Shown piece after piece: positions 45,137 to 53,694 of a DNA stretch of 64,000 nt; the first letter of the stretch is position 1; each line of letters opens with the position of its first letter. The notes below the pieces were generated by a model. That model saw only the letters and a list, made by a program, of their open reading frames with translations, was not told the origin of the DNA and did no database searches. The stretch is from NCBI RefSeq assembly GCF_002002885.1, contig NZ_CP019510.1:1550001-1614000 (forward strand), given 5' to 3'. The position numbers and the translations under genes were made by a program. The DNA comes from Janthinobacterium sp. LM6. GTDB taxonomy: Bacteria; Pseudomonadota; Gammaproteobacteria; Burkholderiales; Burkholderiaceae_D.

Positions 45137-45901
45137 TCATTCCTTCACGGCCACCGTGTAATTGAGCGCCATGCGCCCGCCATCGACATAGATGGTCTGG
45201 CCCGTCATGTAGGTGGCGTCGTCGCTGGCCAGGAAGGCGGCGATGCCGGCCACTTCTTCCGGTTCGCCGCAGCGGCCCAGCGGCGTGCGCGACAAAATCG
45301 TGTGGCGCGCTTCCGGGCTCGACAGCACCGCCTGCTTGGCCAGTTCCGTCAGGATGGTGCCCGGCCCGATGCCGTTCACGCGCACGCCGTGCGGGGCCAG
45401 GTTCAGGGCCATGACCTTGGTCAGCTGGTTGATGGCGCCCTTCGACACCACGTACGGCACCTGGTTCGGAATGGCCAGTTCCGCATTCACGCTGGACATG
45501 TTGATGATGCAACCGCTGTTGCGCTTGACCATTTCGCGCGCCACGGCCTGGCCGCACAGGAACATCGATTTCAGGTTGATGCGCATGACCCGGTCGAAAT
45601 CGTCTTCGCAGACGTCGAGGAAGTCGGCCGCGTGCGTGACGCCCGCATTGTTGACGAGGATATCGATGTGGCCGAACTGCGCCAGGGTTTCCTTCAGCAT
45701 GGCGTCCACGTCCGCCTTCTGGCTGACGTCGGCGCAAAAGAAGCGCGCCTGCGGGCCGAGGGCGGCCGCCGCCTGCGCGCCTTCTTCCTTGATGTCGACC
45801 AGCATCACTTGCGCCCCTTCGGCGATCAGGCGGGTGGCGCAAGCCAGGCCGATGCCTTGCGTGGCGCCCGTGACGATGGCGGTTTTATTGACTAATTTCA
45901 T
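45137..45901 (-). CDS. SDR-family NAD(P)-dependent dehydrogenase
   Basis: The protein has 254 aa, a classical short-chain dehydrogenase. It shows the cofactor motif TGATQGIG at residues 12-19, NNAG in ILVNNAGVTHAAD, the catalytic serine in NMSSVNAEL and Y-x3-K in PYVVSKGAINQL, plus the C-terminal MTGQTIYVDGG. The D in MLVDIKEE after the second strand favours NAD over NADP. The substrate is open; relatives act on sugars such as rhamnose or fucose derivatives or on 3-oxoacyl groups. It is a stand-alone gene followed by a terminator. Confidence 0.9.
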   Translation of the reverse strand: MKLVNKTAIVTGATQGIGLACATRLIAEGAQVMLVDIKEEGAQAAAALGPQARFFCADVSQKADVDAMLKETLAQFGHIDILVNNAGVTHAADFLDVCEDDFDRVMRINLKSMFLCGQAVAREMVKRNSGCIINMSSVNAELAIPNQVPYVVSKGAINQLTKVMALNLAPHGVRVNGIGPGTILTELAKQAVLSSPEARHTILSRTPLGRCGEPEEVAGIAAFLASDDATYMTGQTIYVDGGRMALNYTVAVKE

Positions 45902-45988
45902 GTGTGCTCCTCGGCGGGGTATGGGGGCCGCGCTGCCAGGAACACCAGCCCGCGCGGCAATGGGCAGATTTTAATCCCTGGGCAGGAA

Positions 45989-46510
45989 TCAGAGGAGGAT
46001 GGGCTCGTTCGGCAACTGGTTGCCGCGCGTGCCGTTGGCGGGAAAGTGGCTTTGCAGCAGGGTATTCAATTGCTGCAAGGCATCCAGCGTGCTGTCGTGG
46101 TAATTGCCGTCCTTGAACCCTTTGGTCATGGTGCGGCACACGGCTTGCCACTGTTCCGGCGTGACGCGGCGGCCCACGTTGCGGTCGGCCACGATATCGA
46201 CCTGGTGCTCGGCCAAGTTGATGTAGATCAGCACGCCGACGTTGTCTTCCGTATCCCACACGCCATACTGGGCGAACAGTTCGCGCGCCCGCTCGCGGTT
46301 GCTCACGCCCTGGTACGCCATGCCCGGCGTCAGGGCCGCTTCGACGATCAGGCGCACTTCCGCCTGGTGCATCGCTTCACCGCCGGCGATGGCCGTCTCG
46401 ATGGCTTTCAGGGTGCGTTCCGGAAAGGCGTGGCGCGCCGTCGCCGGCGTGCCACGCAAATGTTTCAAGGCCCGTCCGCAGCGTTGTCCGAATGTCAGTT
46501 GTTTCGTCAT
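45989..46510 (-). CDS. TPM-domain protein (second copy in lemA operon)
   Basis: The protein has 173 aa. A TPM phosphatase-like domain occupies most of it: HQAEVRLIVEAALTPGM, the conserved RARELFAQYGVWDTEDNVGVLIYINLAEHQVDIVADRNV and WQAVCRTMTKGFKDGNY. No signal peptide or membrane segment is clear, unlike the next gene. The ATG at 46510 shares one base with the stop of the upstream TPM gene (TAATG), so they are coupled. TPM-domain proteins work with LemA-like proteins in membrane quality control or stress; the exact role is unknown. Confidence 0.85.
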   Translation of the reverse strand: MTKQLTFGQRCGRALKHLRGTPATARHAFPERTLKAIETAIAGGEAMHQAEVRLIVEAALTPGMAYQGVSNRERARELFAQYGVWDTEDNVGVLIYINLAEHQVDIVADRNVGRRVTPEQWQAVCRTMTKGFKDGNYHDSTLDALQQLNTLLQSHFPANGTRGNQLPNEPILL

Positions 46511-47343
46511 TACCAATCTCCCGAGGCGCCGCCGCCGTCAAATCCGCCGCCGCCGCCACCGAAGCCACCGCCGCCACCGCCACCGCCAAAACCACCGCCG
46601 CCGCCGAAGCCGCCGCCGCCGCGGTTGTTCAGCGCCTGGCTGAGGATGCTGCCCAGCACGACGCCGGTGGCGCCGCTGGACCAGTTGCTGCCGCGCTGCA
46701 GCCGGGTAGGTCCGCCGCGCGAGCGGAACAGGGTCAGCACGACGAGGAAGCCGAAGAACAGCAGCGGCAGCCAAAAGGTCATGCCGCCCGCTTCCACGGT
46801 CGCCGGCGCCTGTTTTTGCGCCGGGGCGGGGAATTGCTCCTGGTTCAGCAGGGTGGCAATCGACCCCACGCCGGCCACCAGGCCGCCGTAGTAATCGTTT
46901 TGCTTGAAATGGGGGGCGATCACGTCTTGCAGGATGCGTTTCGATTGCGCATCCGTCAGCACGCCCTGCACGCCGCGGCCCGCCTCGATGCGCAGGCGGC
47001 GCAGGGACGAGGGGTTGTCCTTTGCCACCATCAGCAGCACGCCGTCATCGACACCCTTGCGGCCCAGCTTCCAGGCATCCGTCACGCGGATGCTGTATTG
47101 CTCGATGGCTTCCGGTTCCGTGCTCTTGACCAGCAGCACGGCGATCTGGCTGCCCGTCTTGGCTTCGTAATCGGCCAGCACGCCTTCCAGCGCCGCCTTT
47201 TGCTTGGCGTCCAGCATGCCGGCGTTGTCCGTCACGCGCGCGGCCAGCGGCGGCACGGGCTGCAAGCCCTGCGCGCCGGCTGGCGGCATTGTCCACAGCA
47301 GCAGCGCCGTCGCCAGCGCCGCGAGATAGGACCAGGCTTTCAT
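46510..47343 (-). CDS. YgcG-like TPM-domain membrane protein with Gly-rich tail
   Basis: The protein has 277 aa. A signal sequence (KAWSYLAALATALLLWTMPPAGA) precedes a periplasmic TPM domain (LAARVTDNAGMLDAKQKAAL, QIAVLLVKSTEPEAIEQYSIRV, DGVLLMVAKDNPSSLRRLRIEAGRG). One membrane segment (WLPLLFFGFLVVLTLF) then leads to a cytosolic tail of glycine and phenylalanine repeats (GGGGFGGGGG type). This architecture is the YgcG family. It starts at 47343, one base after the lemA stop region, and is part of the lemA-TPM-TPM operon. Confidence 0.9.
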   Translation of the reverse strand: MKAWSYLAALATALLLWTMPPAGAQGLQPVPPLAARVTDNAGMLDAKQKAALEGVLADYEAKTGSQIAVLLVKSTEPEAIEQYSIRVTDAWKLGRKGVDDGVLLMVAKDNPSSLRRLRIEAGRGVQGVLTDAQSKRILQDVIAPHFKQNDYYGGLVAGVGSIATLLNQEQFPAPAQKQAPATVEAGGMTFWLPLLFFGFLVVLTLFRSRGGPTRLQRGSNWSSGATGVVLGSILSQALNNRGGGGFGGGGGFGGGGGGGGFGGGGGGFDGGGASGDW

Positions 47344-47344
47344 C

Positions 47345-47959
47345 TTATTTGCCAAAGTTGACGGTCGGTGCGGTCGAGATGGCTTTTTCATTTTCCACCG
47401 TGAACGATGGCTTGACCTTGTAGCCGAAGACCATGGCCGTCAGGTTATTCGGGAAGCTGCGCGCATGCACGTTGTAATCCTGCACGGCAACGATGTAACG
47501 CTGGCGCGCCACGGTGATGCGGTTTTCCGTGCCTTCCAGCTGCGACTGCAAGTCGCGGAAGCTGGTGTCGGCTTTCAGGTCCGGGTATTTCTCGGACACC
47601 ACCATCAGGCGCGACAGGGCCGACGACAGCTGCCCCTGCACTTGCTGGAATTTTTCGAACGCGGCCGGGTCGTTCAGCACTTCGGGCGTGATCTGGAAAC
47701 TGGTGGCGGCGGCGCGCGCCTTGGTCACCGCTTCCAGTGTCTCCTTTTCATGCGTCGCATAGCCCTTGACGGTATTGACCAGGTTGGGGATCAGGTCGGC
47801 GCGGCGCTGGTACTGGTTGACCACTTCGCCCCAGGCGGCCTTGGTGGCCTCGTCCTTGCTTTGGAAGTCGTTGTAGCCGCAGCCCGTCAGGATGCCGGCC
47901 AGGACGGTGACGCTCAGCGCCAGGCGCAGCCATTTGGTGAATTGATTGGTGATTTGCAT
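47345..47959 (-). CDS. lemA: LemA-family protein
   Basis: The protein has 204 aa. A lipoprotein-like N-terminus (LALSVTVLAGILTGCGYN) carries a lipobox cysteine, followed by the LemA four-helix core: WGEVVNQYQRRADLIPNLVNTVKGYATHEKETLEAVTKAR, LSRLMVVSEKYPDLKAD and QRYIVAVQDYNVHARSFPNNL. LemA proteins are membrane-associated and almost always sit beside TPM-domain genes, as here. It is the first gene of the three-gene operon, and the spacing to the next gene is one base. Confidence 0.93.
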   Translation of the reverse strand: MQITNQFTKWLRLALSVTVLAGILTGCGYNDFQSKDEATKAAWGEVVNQYQRRADLIPNLVNTVKGYATHEKETLEAVTKARAAATSFQITPEVLNDPAAFEKFQQVQGQLSSALSRLMVVSEKYPDLKADTSFRDLQSQLEGTENRITVARQRYIVAVQDYNVHARSFPNNLTAMVFGYKVKPSFTVENEKAISTAPTVNFGK

Positions 47960-48126
47960 GATGGGTTCCGTGCGTAATGGGGGAGGTGAGGCAAATATAC
48001 CTGAAACGGCCCGTAATGTCGGTTTAATAAGCGCCGGCCGCCGCCCCCGACCGCCTTGAGACGCCGTGGCAAGCCTGCGCCGCGTTACAATACGGGGTTT
48101 GCAACTGAATATAGAGAAGGTGTGCC

Positions 48127-48951
48127 GTGAATTTCATCAATAAATTATCCGCCGCGTGGACGGCCAATAATTCCCTGCTGTGCGTGGGCCTGGACCCCGA
48201 CCTGGCGAAATTGCCGGCCGAACTGCGCGACCTGCCTGATGGAATCACCACCTTTTGCACGCGCATCATCGATGCCACGGCCGACCTGGCCTGCGCCTTC
48301 AAGCCGCAGATCGCGTATTTTGCCGCGCTGGGCGCGGAAAAGCAGCTGGAAGACATCTGCCGCTACGTGCGCGAGAATTATCCGCACATCCCCCTGATCC
48401 TCGACGCAAAACGGGGCGACATCGGCGCCACGGCCACGCAGTACGCGCGCGAAGCGTTCGAGCGCTACGGCGCCGACGCCGTCACCGTGAACCCGTACAT
48501 GGGCGAGGATTCGCTCGACCCCTACCTGGCGTGGAAAGACCGCGGCGTGATCATCCTGTGCCGCACGTCGAACCCGGGCGGCTCGGACCTGCAATTCCTG
48601 AATACGGACGGCGAACCGCTGTACCAGCGCGTGGCGCGCCTGGTGGCCGAGAAATGGAACAAGAATGGCCAGTGCGCGCTCGTCGTCGGCGCCACCTTCC
48701 CTGAAGAACTGGCGCAGGTGCGCGCCATCGTCGGCGACATGCCGCTGCTGGTGCCGGGCATCGGCGCCCAGGGCGGAGATATTGCCGCCACCGTCGGCGC
48801 GGGCCAGACGGCGAACGGCATGGGCATGATGATCAGTTCGTCGCGCGCCATCATCTACGCCACGCCGCAGGCGGGCGAAGACTTCGCCGACGCGGCGCGC
48901 CGCGTGGCGATTGAAACGCGCGATGCGATCAATGCGCATCGTTCTGTATAA
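48127..48951 (+). CDS. pyrF: Orotidine 5'-phosphate decarboxylase
   Basis: The protein has 274 aa, the long type 2 subfamily. It begins with GTG at 48127, with AGAAGG 8 bases upstream, at [24 protein letters not shown]. The catalytic Asp-Lys-Asp array is in [17 protein letters not shown], and the phosphate loop lies near [11 protein letters not shown]. The enzyme makes UMP from OMP, the last step of pyrimidine synthesis. A TACAAT box (48086-48091) lies 35 bp upstream. It stands alone and converges with sbcB; a GGGGTC-T-GACCCC palindrome (48974-48986) lies between the two. Confidence 0.96.
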   Translation: MNFINKLSAAWTANNSLLCVGLDPDLAKLPAELRDLPDGITTFCTRIIDATADLACAFKPQIAYFAALGAEKQLEDICRYVRENYPHIPLILDAKRGDIGATATQYAREAFERYGADAVTVNPYMGEDSLDPYLAWKDRGVIILCRTSNPGGSDLQFLNTDGEPLYQRVARLVAEKWNKNGQCALVVGATFPEELAQVRAIVGDMPLLVPGIGAQGGDIAATVGAGQTANGMGMMISSSRAIIYATPQAGEDFADAARRVAIETRDAINAHRSV

Positions 48952-48973
48952 AAAACCCAACACCTTAAATGCT

Positions 48974-48986
48974 GGGGTCTGACCCC
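48974..48986. repeat. GGGGTC-T-GACCCC palindrome between pyrF and sbcB
   Basis: A perfect 6-bp palindrome lies between convergent genes. It may be a short bidirectional terminator or a REP-type sequence of the host; no clear T-tract is present. Confidence 0.4.
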
Positions 48987-48991
48987 GGATT

Positions 48992-50440
48992 TTAATCGCG
49001 CTGGGGGGCGACGATCTCCGCATAGTCGTACAGCTCGCCCAATATCTCTTCTCCCCGCTCATCGACGGATTCCGACAGCACGTCGATTTCCGTAAACAGC
49101 ATTTCGATGGTGCGGGCGCCGCCGTCGCCGTCGAACAATCGGGCGGCGCGGTGCTGTTCCCAGCGCAGGCTTTCCGCTTCGCTCAGGGTTTGCGGGAAAT
49201 TGCGGGCGCGGTAGCGGAACAGCAATTCCTGCAGGCGTTCGTCGGCAAACGAGGGGCGGGCCGTGGCCAGCCTGGCCGGCGTGTCGCGGCGCAAGGATTC
49301 GAGCAGGCGGCGGTCGTCGTTGCTGACGAAACCATTGTACAAATCCTCATCCACGTCCAGCGCGACGTTCGCGCCCGGGCGCTGGAACACTTCGGCCCAG
49401 ACGGCATCCATGTTCGGCGCCGCGGCGGCGAATTGCGCGTTGACCTTCGCCGCGTCCAGATCGATGCCCCATTGCGCGGCCATGGCCGGCGACAAGGTCT
49501 TTAAATTGCCGACCAGCATGGGCGACTTGTTCAAATGTACGCTTTTCACGGGCAGGCGCGTCATGCCTTCCGGCATGGCGTCCTTGCGCGTGAACAGGCG
49601 CGTGCGGATGGTGTCGGCGTCCAGCTGGAACAGCTCGCGCGGGTCGTAGGCGCAATCCCAGACGAGGATTTCATTTTTATTGCTCGGGTGCGTGGCCAGC
49701 GGCCAGACGACGCCCAGGCAACCCCGTTCGGCGGGGAACATGCCGGACACGTGCAGGAAAGGCTGGCGCTCGCCGGCGGCCAGGTGCATGCCCATTTCGC
49801 TGGCGACCCGGTCCTTCTTGTGCAGGGCCAGGCAGAATTCGAACAGCTTCGGCTGTTTCTGCTTGATCAGGCGGGCCAGGGCGATGGTGGCGCGCACGTC
49901 GGACAGCGCATCATGCGCCGCTTCGTGGGCCAGGCCATTGGCCTTGCTCAAGTGTTCCAGTCTAAAGCTGGTCTGGCCATCGTCGCGCTTCGGCCATTCG
50001 ATGCCTTCCGGGCGCAGCGCGTGCGTCATGCGCACCACGTCGAGGATGTCCCAGCGGCCGCAATGGTTTTTCCATTCGCGCGCATACGGGTCGATCAGGT
50101 TGCGCCAGAACAGGAAACGCGTGACTTCATCGTCGAAACGGATGGTGTTGTAGCCCACGCCGATGGTGCCCGGCTCCGAAAAGGCCGCTTCGATGGTGGC
50201 GGCGAACTGGTGTTCGGGCACGCCCAACTGCAGACACTGCTGCGGCGTGATGCCCGTGATCAGGCACGATTGCGGGTCAGGCAGGAAATCATTGGCAGGC
50301 TGACAATACAGCATGATGGGTTCGCCGATCTCGTTGAGGTCGGCATCCGTGCGGATGGCGGCGAACTGGGCCGGGCGGTCGCGGCGCGGCTGGGCGCCAA
50401 AGGTTTCGTAGTCGTGCCAAAGAAAGGTCTGGTTAGTCAT
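48992..50440 (-). CDS. sbcB: Exodeoxyribonuclease I
   Basis: The protein has 482 aa, the size of SbcB. DEDD exonuclease motifs are present: FLWHDYETFGA (Exo I), the GVGYNTIRFDDEVTRFLFWRN region (Exo II) and AAHDALSDVRATIALARL (Exo III). The SH3-like and C-terminal helical regions follow (for example the RYRARNFPQTLSEAESLRW end). It degrades single-stranded DNA 3' to 5' and works in recombination and mismatch repair. It is alone, convergent with pyrF. Confidence 0.95.
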   Translation of the reverse strand: MTNQTFLWHDYETFGAQPRRDRPAQFAAIRTDADLNEIGEPIMLYCQPANDFLPDPQSCLITGITPQQCLQLGVPEHQFAATIEAAFSEPGTIGVGYNTIRFDDEVTRFLFWRNLIDPYAREWKNHCGRWDILDVVRMTHALRPEGIEWPKRDDGQTSFRLEHLSKANGLAHEAAHDALSDVRATIALARLIKQKQPKLFEFCLALHKKDRVASEMGMHLAAGERQPFLHVSGMFPAERGCLGVVWPLATHPSNKNEILVWDCAYDPRELFQLDADTIRTRLFTRKDAMPEGMTRLPVKSVHLNKSPMLVGNLKTLSPAMAAQWGIDLDAAKVNAQFAAAAPNMDAVWAEVFQRPGANVALDVDEDLYNGFVSNDDRRLLESLRRDTPARLATARPSFADERLQELLFRYRARNFPQTLSEAESLRWEQHRAARLFDGDGGARTIEMLFTEIDVLSESVDERGEEILGELYDYAEIVAPQRD

Positions 50441-50587
50441 TGATGGTCGTTGCTTGATTGGTTATCCGGGCCGCCAAAAGCGGCCGCTGCTACAGTTTTC
50501 TGAAAACCTGCCGATACTACACGAGAGGATGGTCATCATCGCGTTTCCCGCATGGTGGCATACATTGCCCGTTCAAGGAGGTCTATC

Positions 50588-51196
50588 GTGTCAATTCCCA
50601 TCGCCGCAAGCGGCAATTCCACCCCTTCCGTGACTTCCGTCAGTACGGGCGTTGCCGGCAAGGACGATAAAGTCCAGCACGGCGTCAACGCTGAAATGAG
50701 CGTGAATGACCGCACCAAGCTGCAATTGAACGCTTCCATCATGCAGGCGTCGCTGAACGTGTCGATCGGTTCCGAGAACGAGCCGCTGGCGCTGCTGTAC
50801 AAGACGGCCATCACCAACATCAATGAAGCGCTGAAGGGCCAGTACGGCGAGGACGCGATCCAGAACGCGGCTTCGCAGGATAACAGCGCCGAAGCGACGG
50901 CGAACCGCATTGTATCGCTGTCGACGGGATTTTTTGATGCCTTCAAGAAACAAAATCCCGGCCTGGACGACGATACGGCCCTGACCAAGTTCATGGACAC
51001 CATCAGCGGCGGCATGGAAAAAGGCTTCAAGGAAGCGCGCGACATCCTGGGCGGCTTGAAAGTGCTGAATGGCGACATTGCCGGCAATATCGACAAGACC
51101 TATGAACTGGTGCAGAAAGGCTATGCCGACTTCATCGCCGCGCACAGCAGCAAGAAGGACGAGGCCGTCAAGCCGGCCGACAGCAAGGCTGCCTGA
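50588..51196 (+). CDS. DUF5610-domain protein
   Basis: The protein has 202 aa with a GTG start at 50588. AAGGAGG at 50575-50581 is one of the best ribosome sites in the window and fixes this start. The body has the DUF5610 look: LQLNASIMQASLNVSIGSENEPLALLYKTAITNIN, then EATANRIVSLSTGFFDAF and LDDDTALTKFMDTISGGMEKGF. The family function is unknown; it has no signal peptide and is often seen near flagellar or cell-surface genes. It lies back to back (1-bp gap) with the convergent diguanylate cyclase gene. Confidence 0.85.
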   Translation: MSIPIAASGNSTPSVTSVSTGVAGKDDKVQHGVNAEMSVNDRTKLQLNASIMQASLNVSIGSENEPLALLYKTAITNINEALKGQYGEDAIQNAASQDNSAEATANRIVSLSTGFFDAFKKQNPGLDDDTALTKFMDTISGGMEKGFKEARDILGGLKVLNGDIAGNIDKTYELVQKGYADFIAAHSSKKDEAVKPADSKAA

Positions 51197-51197
51197 G

Positions 51198-52169
51198 CTA
51201 CAGCATGACCCGGTTGCGGCCGCCGGCCTTCGCGCGATACAGCGCCGCGTCGGCCGCGGCGATCAGCGCATGGTCGTCCTGTTCGGCCGCCAGGCTGGCC
51301 ACGCCGAAGGAACCCGTGATGTGCGGCAAGTCGCTGCGCATGTCGGCGAAGATGACGGCGAGCTGCATGCGCTCGCACAAGCGCTCGGCGACGCGCAGGG
51401 CCACGTGTTCGTTGGTATCTGGCAAGATCACCATCATTTCCTCGCCACCGTAACGCACGGCAAAATCCGTGGGCCGCAGGGCCGCGCCCAGCACTTGCGC
51501 GGCGATGCGCAGCGCCTGGTCGCCCGCCTGGTGGCCGTGCGTGTCATTGAAACGCTTGAAATGGTCGAGGTCTATCATCACCAGCGACAGCGGCGAGCCG
51601 CTGGCGTGGGCCGTGACGATCATGTTCGGCAGTAAATCCGTCAGCCAGGCGCGGTTGTACAAGCCCGTCAGGCTGTCGACCATCGATAGCTGGCGGTAGA
51701 ATTCGCCCAGTTTCTGCCGGCGGCGCAGCAGGGCGTTGGCGGCGCGGATGCGGAAGGACAGCAGCCGCAGCAGGTTGCGCGCCAGGCCGTTCGACTGTTC
51801 GATCAATTCCCAGACGATGGCCGCGTCGATTACCAGCAAATCGGTTTCTTCCAGGGCGGAAATGGCGGCCAGGTTGCTCGCTTCATCGAGCACCGATTGT
51901 TCGCCCACGCTTTCGCCGGGCAAGACCTTGCTGACGGTGCCGTCATCCATGCCCGTGTGGGTGTCGGCGGCCACGGCCAGCGAGCCGCGCAGGACGATGT
52001 ACAGGCTGGCGCCTTGCGTGTCGGCAATGGCTTCGCCCGCTTCCAGGCGCATCACGGGGCAGGGCGCCAGCATGGCGGCCGTCTGGCTATCCGCCCCATC
52101 GCGAAATAGCTGTAAATCGCCGATGTTGCAGCCTGAAGCGCCGAAGTTGCCGATCTGTTCCACAATCAC
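51198..52169 (-). CDS. Cyclic-nucleotide-binding-domain diguanylate cyclase
   Basis: The protein has 323 aa. An N-terminal CNB domain (about residues 15-130: LYIVLRGSLAVAADT, PGESVGEQSVLDEASNLA) is followed by a short helix and a GGDEF domain. The active-site motif is GGEEM in FAVRYGGEEMMVILPD, which should be active, and the inhibitory I-site RxxD (RPTD) lies five residues before it. It would make cyclic di-GMP under control of a ligand at the CNB domain, perhaps a cyclic nucleotide; the pocket residues would need alignment. Cytosolic, single gene. Confidence 0.9.
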   Translation of the reverse strand: MIVEQIGNFGASGCNIGDLQLFRDGADSQTAAMLAPCPVMRLEAGEAIADTQGASLYIVLRGSLAVAADTHTGMDDGTVSKVLPGESVGEQSVLDEASNLAAISALEETDLLVIDAAIVWELIEQSNGLARNLLRLLSFRIRAANALLRRRQKLGEFYRQLSMVDSLTGLYNRAWLTDLLPNMIVTAHASGSPLSLVMIDLDHFKRFNDTHGHQAGDQALRIAAQVLGAALRPTDFAVRYGGEEMMVILPDTNEHVALRVAERLCERMQLAVIFADMRSDLPHITGSFGVASLAAEQDDHALIAAADAALYRAKAGGRNRVML

Positions 52170-52422
52170 ACTTTCAAAAAGCCGGCGCGCGAGCAGGGGG
52201 CCGGTAGCTTCATGATAGCGTAAAGCGGCCTTGGCTGTAACGGCAAAGGCTTGCTTGAGGTCACTTACTGTGAGAAATACGACAATTATTTCATTACCGC
52301 GTCAATACGCAGGAATGCTTGCTGTTTTAATATGGATGTTGCCGCGCGCGAAAGGCGGGCCGGATGTGCAAAGGCAGCCTTGAACGGCTGCCTCAGTCTC
52401 TGGAAATCCTGCGGGTGGGGAG

Positions 52423-52800
52423 TTACTCGGCGGTTTCTTCCGCTTCGGCCGTATCGATCACGGCATTCTTGCCGGTGGCGTGGCGCTTGCTGTCTTGCAG
52501 GCGGCCCAGTGCACTATCGATGGCGCGTTTCAGTTTGTCGGTAGCGCCGGCAACGGATTGATGCACGGTGGCGTTCTGTTCGGTTACGGCGATCGGTTGA
52601 TAGCCAGCAACGCGTGCTTCCATGACACAGCGGATATCGTCGGCGCCGCCTTTCGGGCCATTCGTGTCGCTGATGTGGACTTCGATGCGGGTCAGGTTGT
52701 CGCGGAAGCGGTTCAGTGCGCTTTCAAGTACGGATTGCACATGTTCGTTCAGTCCAGCGGTGTTGGCGATGGTGCTGTCGGTATGAATATTGATTTGCAT
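52423..52800 (-). CDS. HPF/RaiA-family ribosome-associated protein
   Basis: The protein has 125 aa, close to the short HPF/YfiA size. The ribosome-binding fold is seen in MQINIHTDSTIANTAGL, VQSVLESALNRFRDNLTRIEVHISDT, DDIRCVMEARVAGYQPIAVTE and QSVAGATDKLKRAIDSAL. It would bind the 30S subunit in stationary phase or cold. The tail (residues 105-125) is acidic and differs from standard HPF, so it may be a variant of the family. A hairpin AGGCAGCC / GGCTGCCT (52372-52393) downstream could end the transcript. Confidence 0.83.
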   Translation of the reverse strand: MQINIHTDSTIANTAGLNEHVQSVLESALNRFRDNLTRIEVHISDTNGPKGGADDIRCVMEARVAGYQPIAVTEQNATVHQSVAGATDKLKRAIDSALGRLQDSKRHATGKNAVIDTAEAEETAE

Positions 52801-52990
52801 ATGCTTACTCCTGTCAATTCAAAAAAAACCCATCTCAGGCGTGCTGCGGCCTGGTTGCTGCCTCATGCACATGACCTCTGTGCATGGAACTTATCTTACT
52901 CCTCTTTCCAGGATTTCAAGAGGGTGCGCACGATTAAGATGAGCTTAACCCTTCAGCCAGGTCAAGTTTCCACTACGAAATTATTTACCC

Positions 52991-53656
52991 TCAGCCATTA
53001 ATGAGACCGGCGGCGATATTGATCGACAGCCCCAGCACGACCAGGTTGAAGAAAAAGCTCAGCACGGATTGTCCCAGCACGATTTGCCGCATCGTGCGCG
53101 TCTGCACGGAAACGTCCGACGTTTGCACGGCGACGGCGATGGTGAAGGCGAAATACAGGAAATCCCAGTAATCGGGGCTTTGCTCGTCGTCGGGAAACTT
53201 CAGGGGGCGCAGCGCGGGATCGGCCTGGTAGTACAGGTGGGCATAGTGAAAGCAGAACAGGGTGCCGACGAGGAACCAGGAACCGACCAGGGTGAGTATC
53301 GTCAGGCCGTAATGCAGCGCCCGCTCGTCCGGCGCCATGTCTTTCATCGAGGACAGTTGCGAGACGATGGCCACCAGACTCATCACGGATGCGACGGACA
53401 GGGCCGACAGGACGGTTGCCGCCCGCTCATCCTGGCGCGCCGCCATGGCTTTGACCTTGTGGTGGTTGGCGCGCATCATCATCCAGGCCATCGTCGCCAG
53501 GTAGAACCAGACGGCCACGTTCCACGCCGTCAGCAGGCGCGTCATCTGTTGCCAGGATGCGGGCAGCAGCAGGCCGGCCGCCACGCCGATGGCCGTGGCC
53601 ATGCTCAGGTGGGGGCGGCTGCGGATGAAGCCGTGCAAGGGAAACGTGATTTTCAT
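52991..53656 (-). CDS. DUF1345 membrane protein
   Basis: The protein has 221 aa with about five or six predicted membrane segments. It matches DUF1345: the PDDEQSPDYWDFLYFAFTIAVAVQTSDVSVQTRTMRQIVL block is the family hallmark, here split by the chain. The first half carries WYLATMAWMMMRA-type segments. Function is unknown; inner-membrane location is expected. It lies 38 bp downstream of the MFS gene on the same strand and could be co-transcribed. Confidence 0.88.
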   Translation of the reverse strand: MKITFPLHGFIRSRPHLSMATAIGVAAGLLLPASWQQMTRLLTAWNVAVWFYLATMAWMMMRANHHKVKAMAARQDERAATVLSALSVASVMSLVAIVSQLSSMKDMAPDERALHYGLTILTLVGSWFLVGTLFCFHYAHLYYQADPALRPLKFPDDEQSPDYWDFLYFAFTIAVAVQTSDVSVQTRTMRQIVLGQSVLSFFFNLVVLGLSINIAAGLING

Positions 53657-53694
53657 GGTGCAAGTTAGTCAGTGGCAGTAGCGCATCTTAATCC

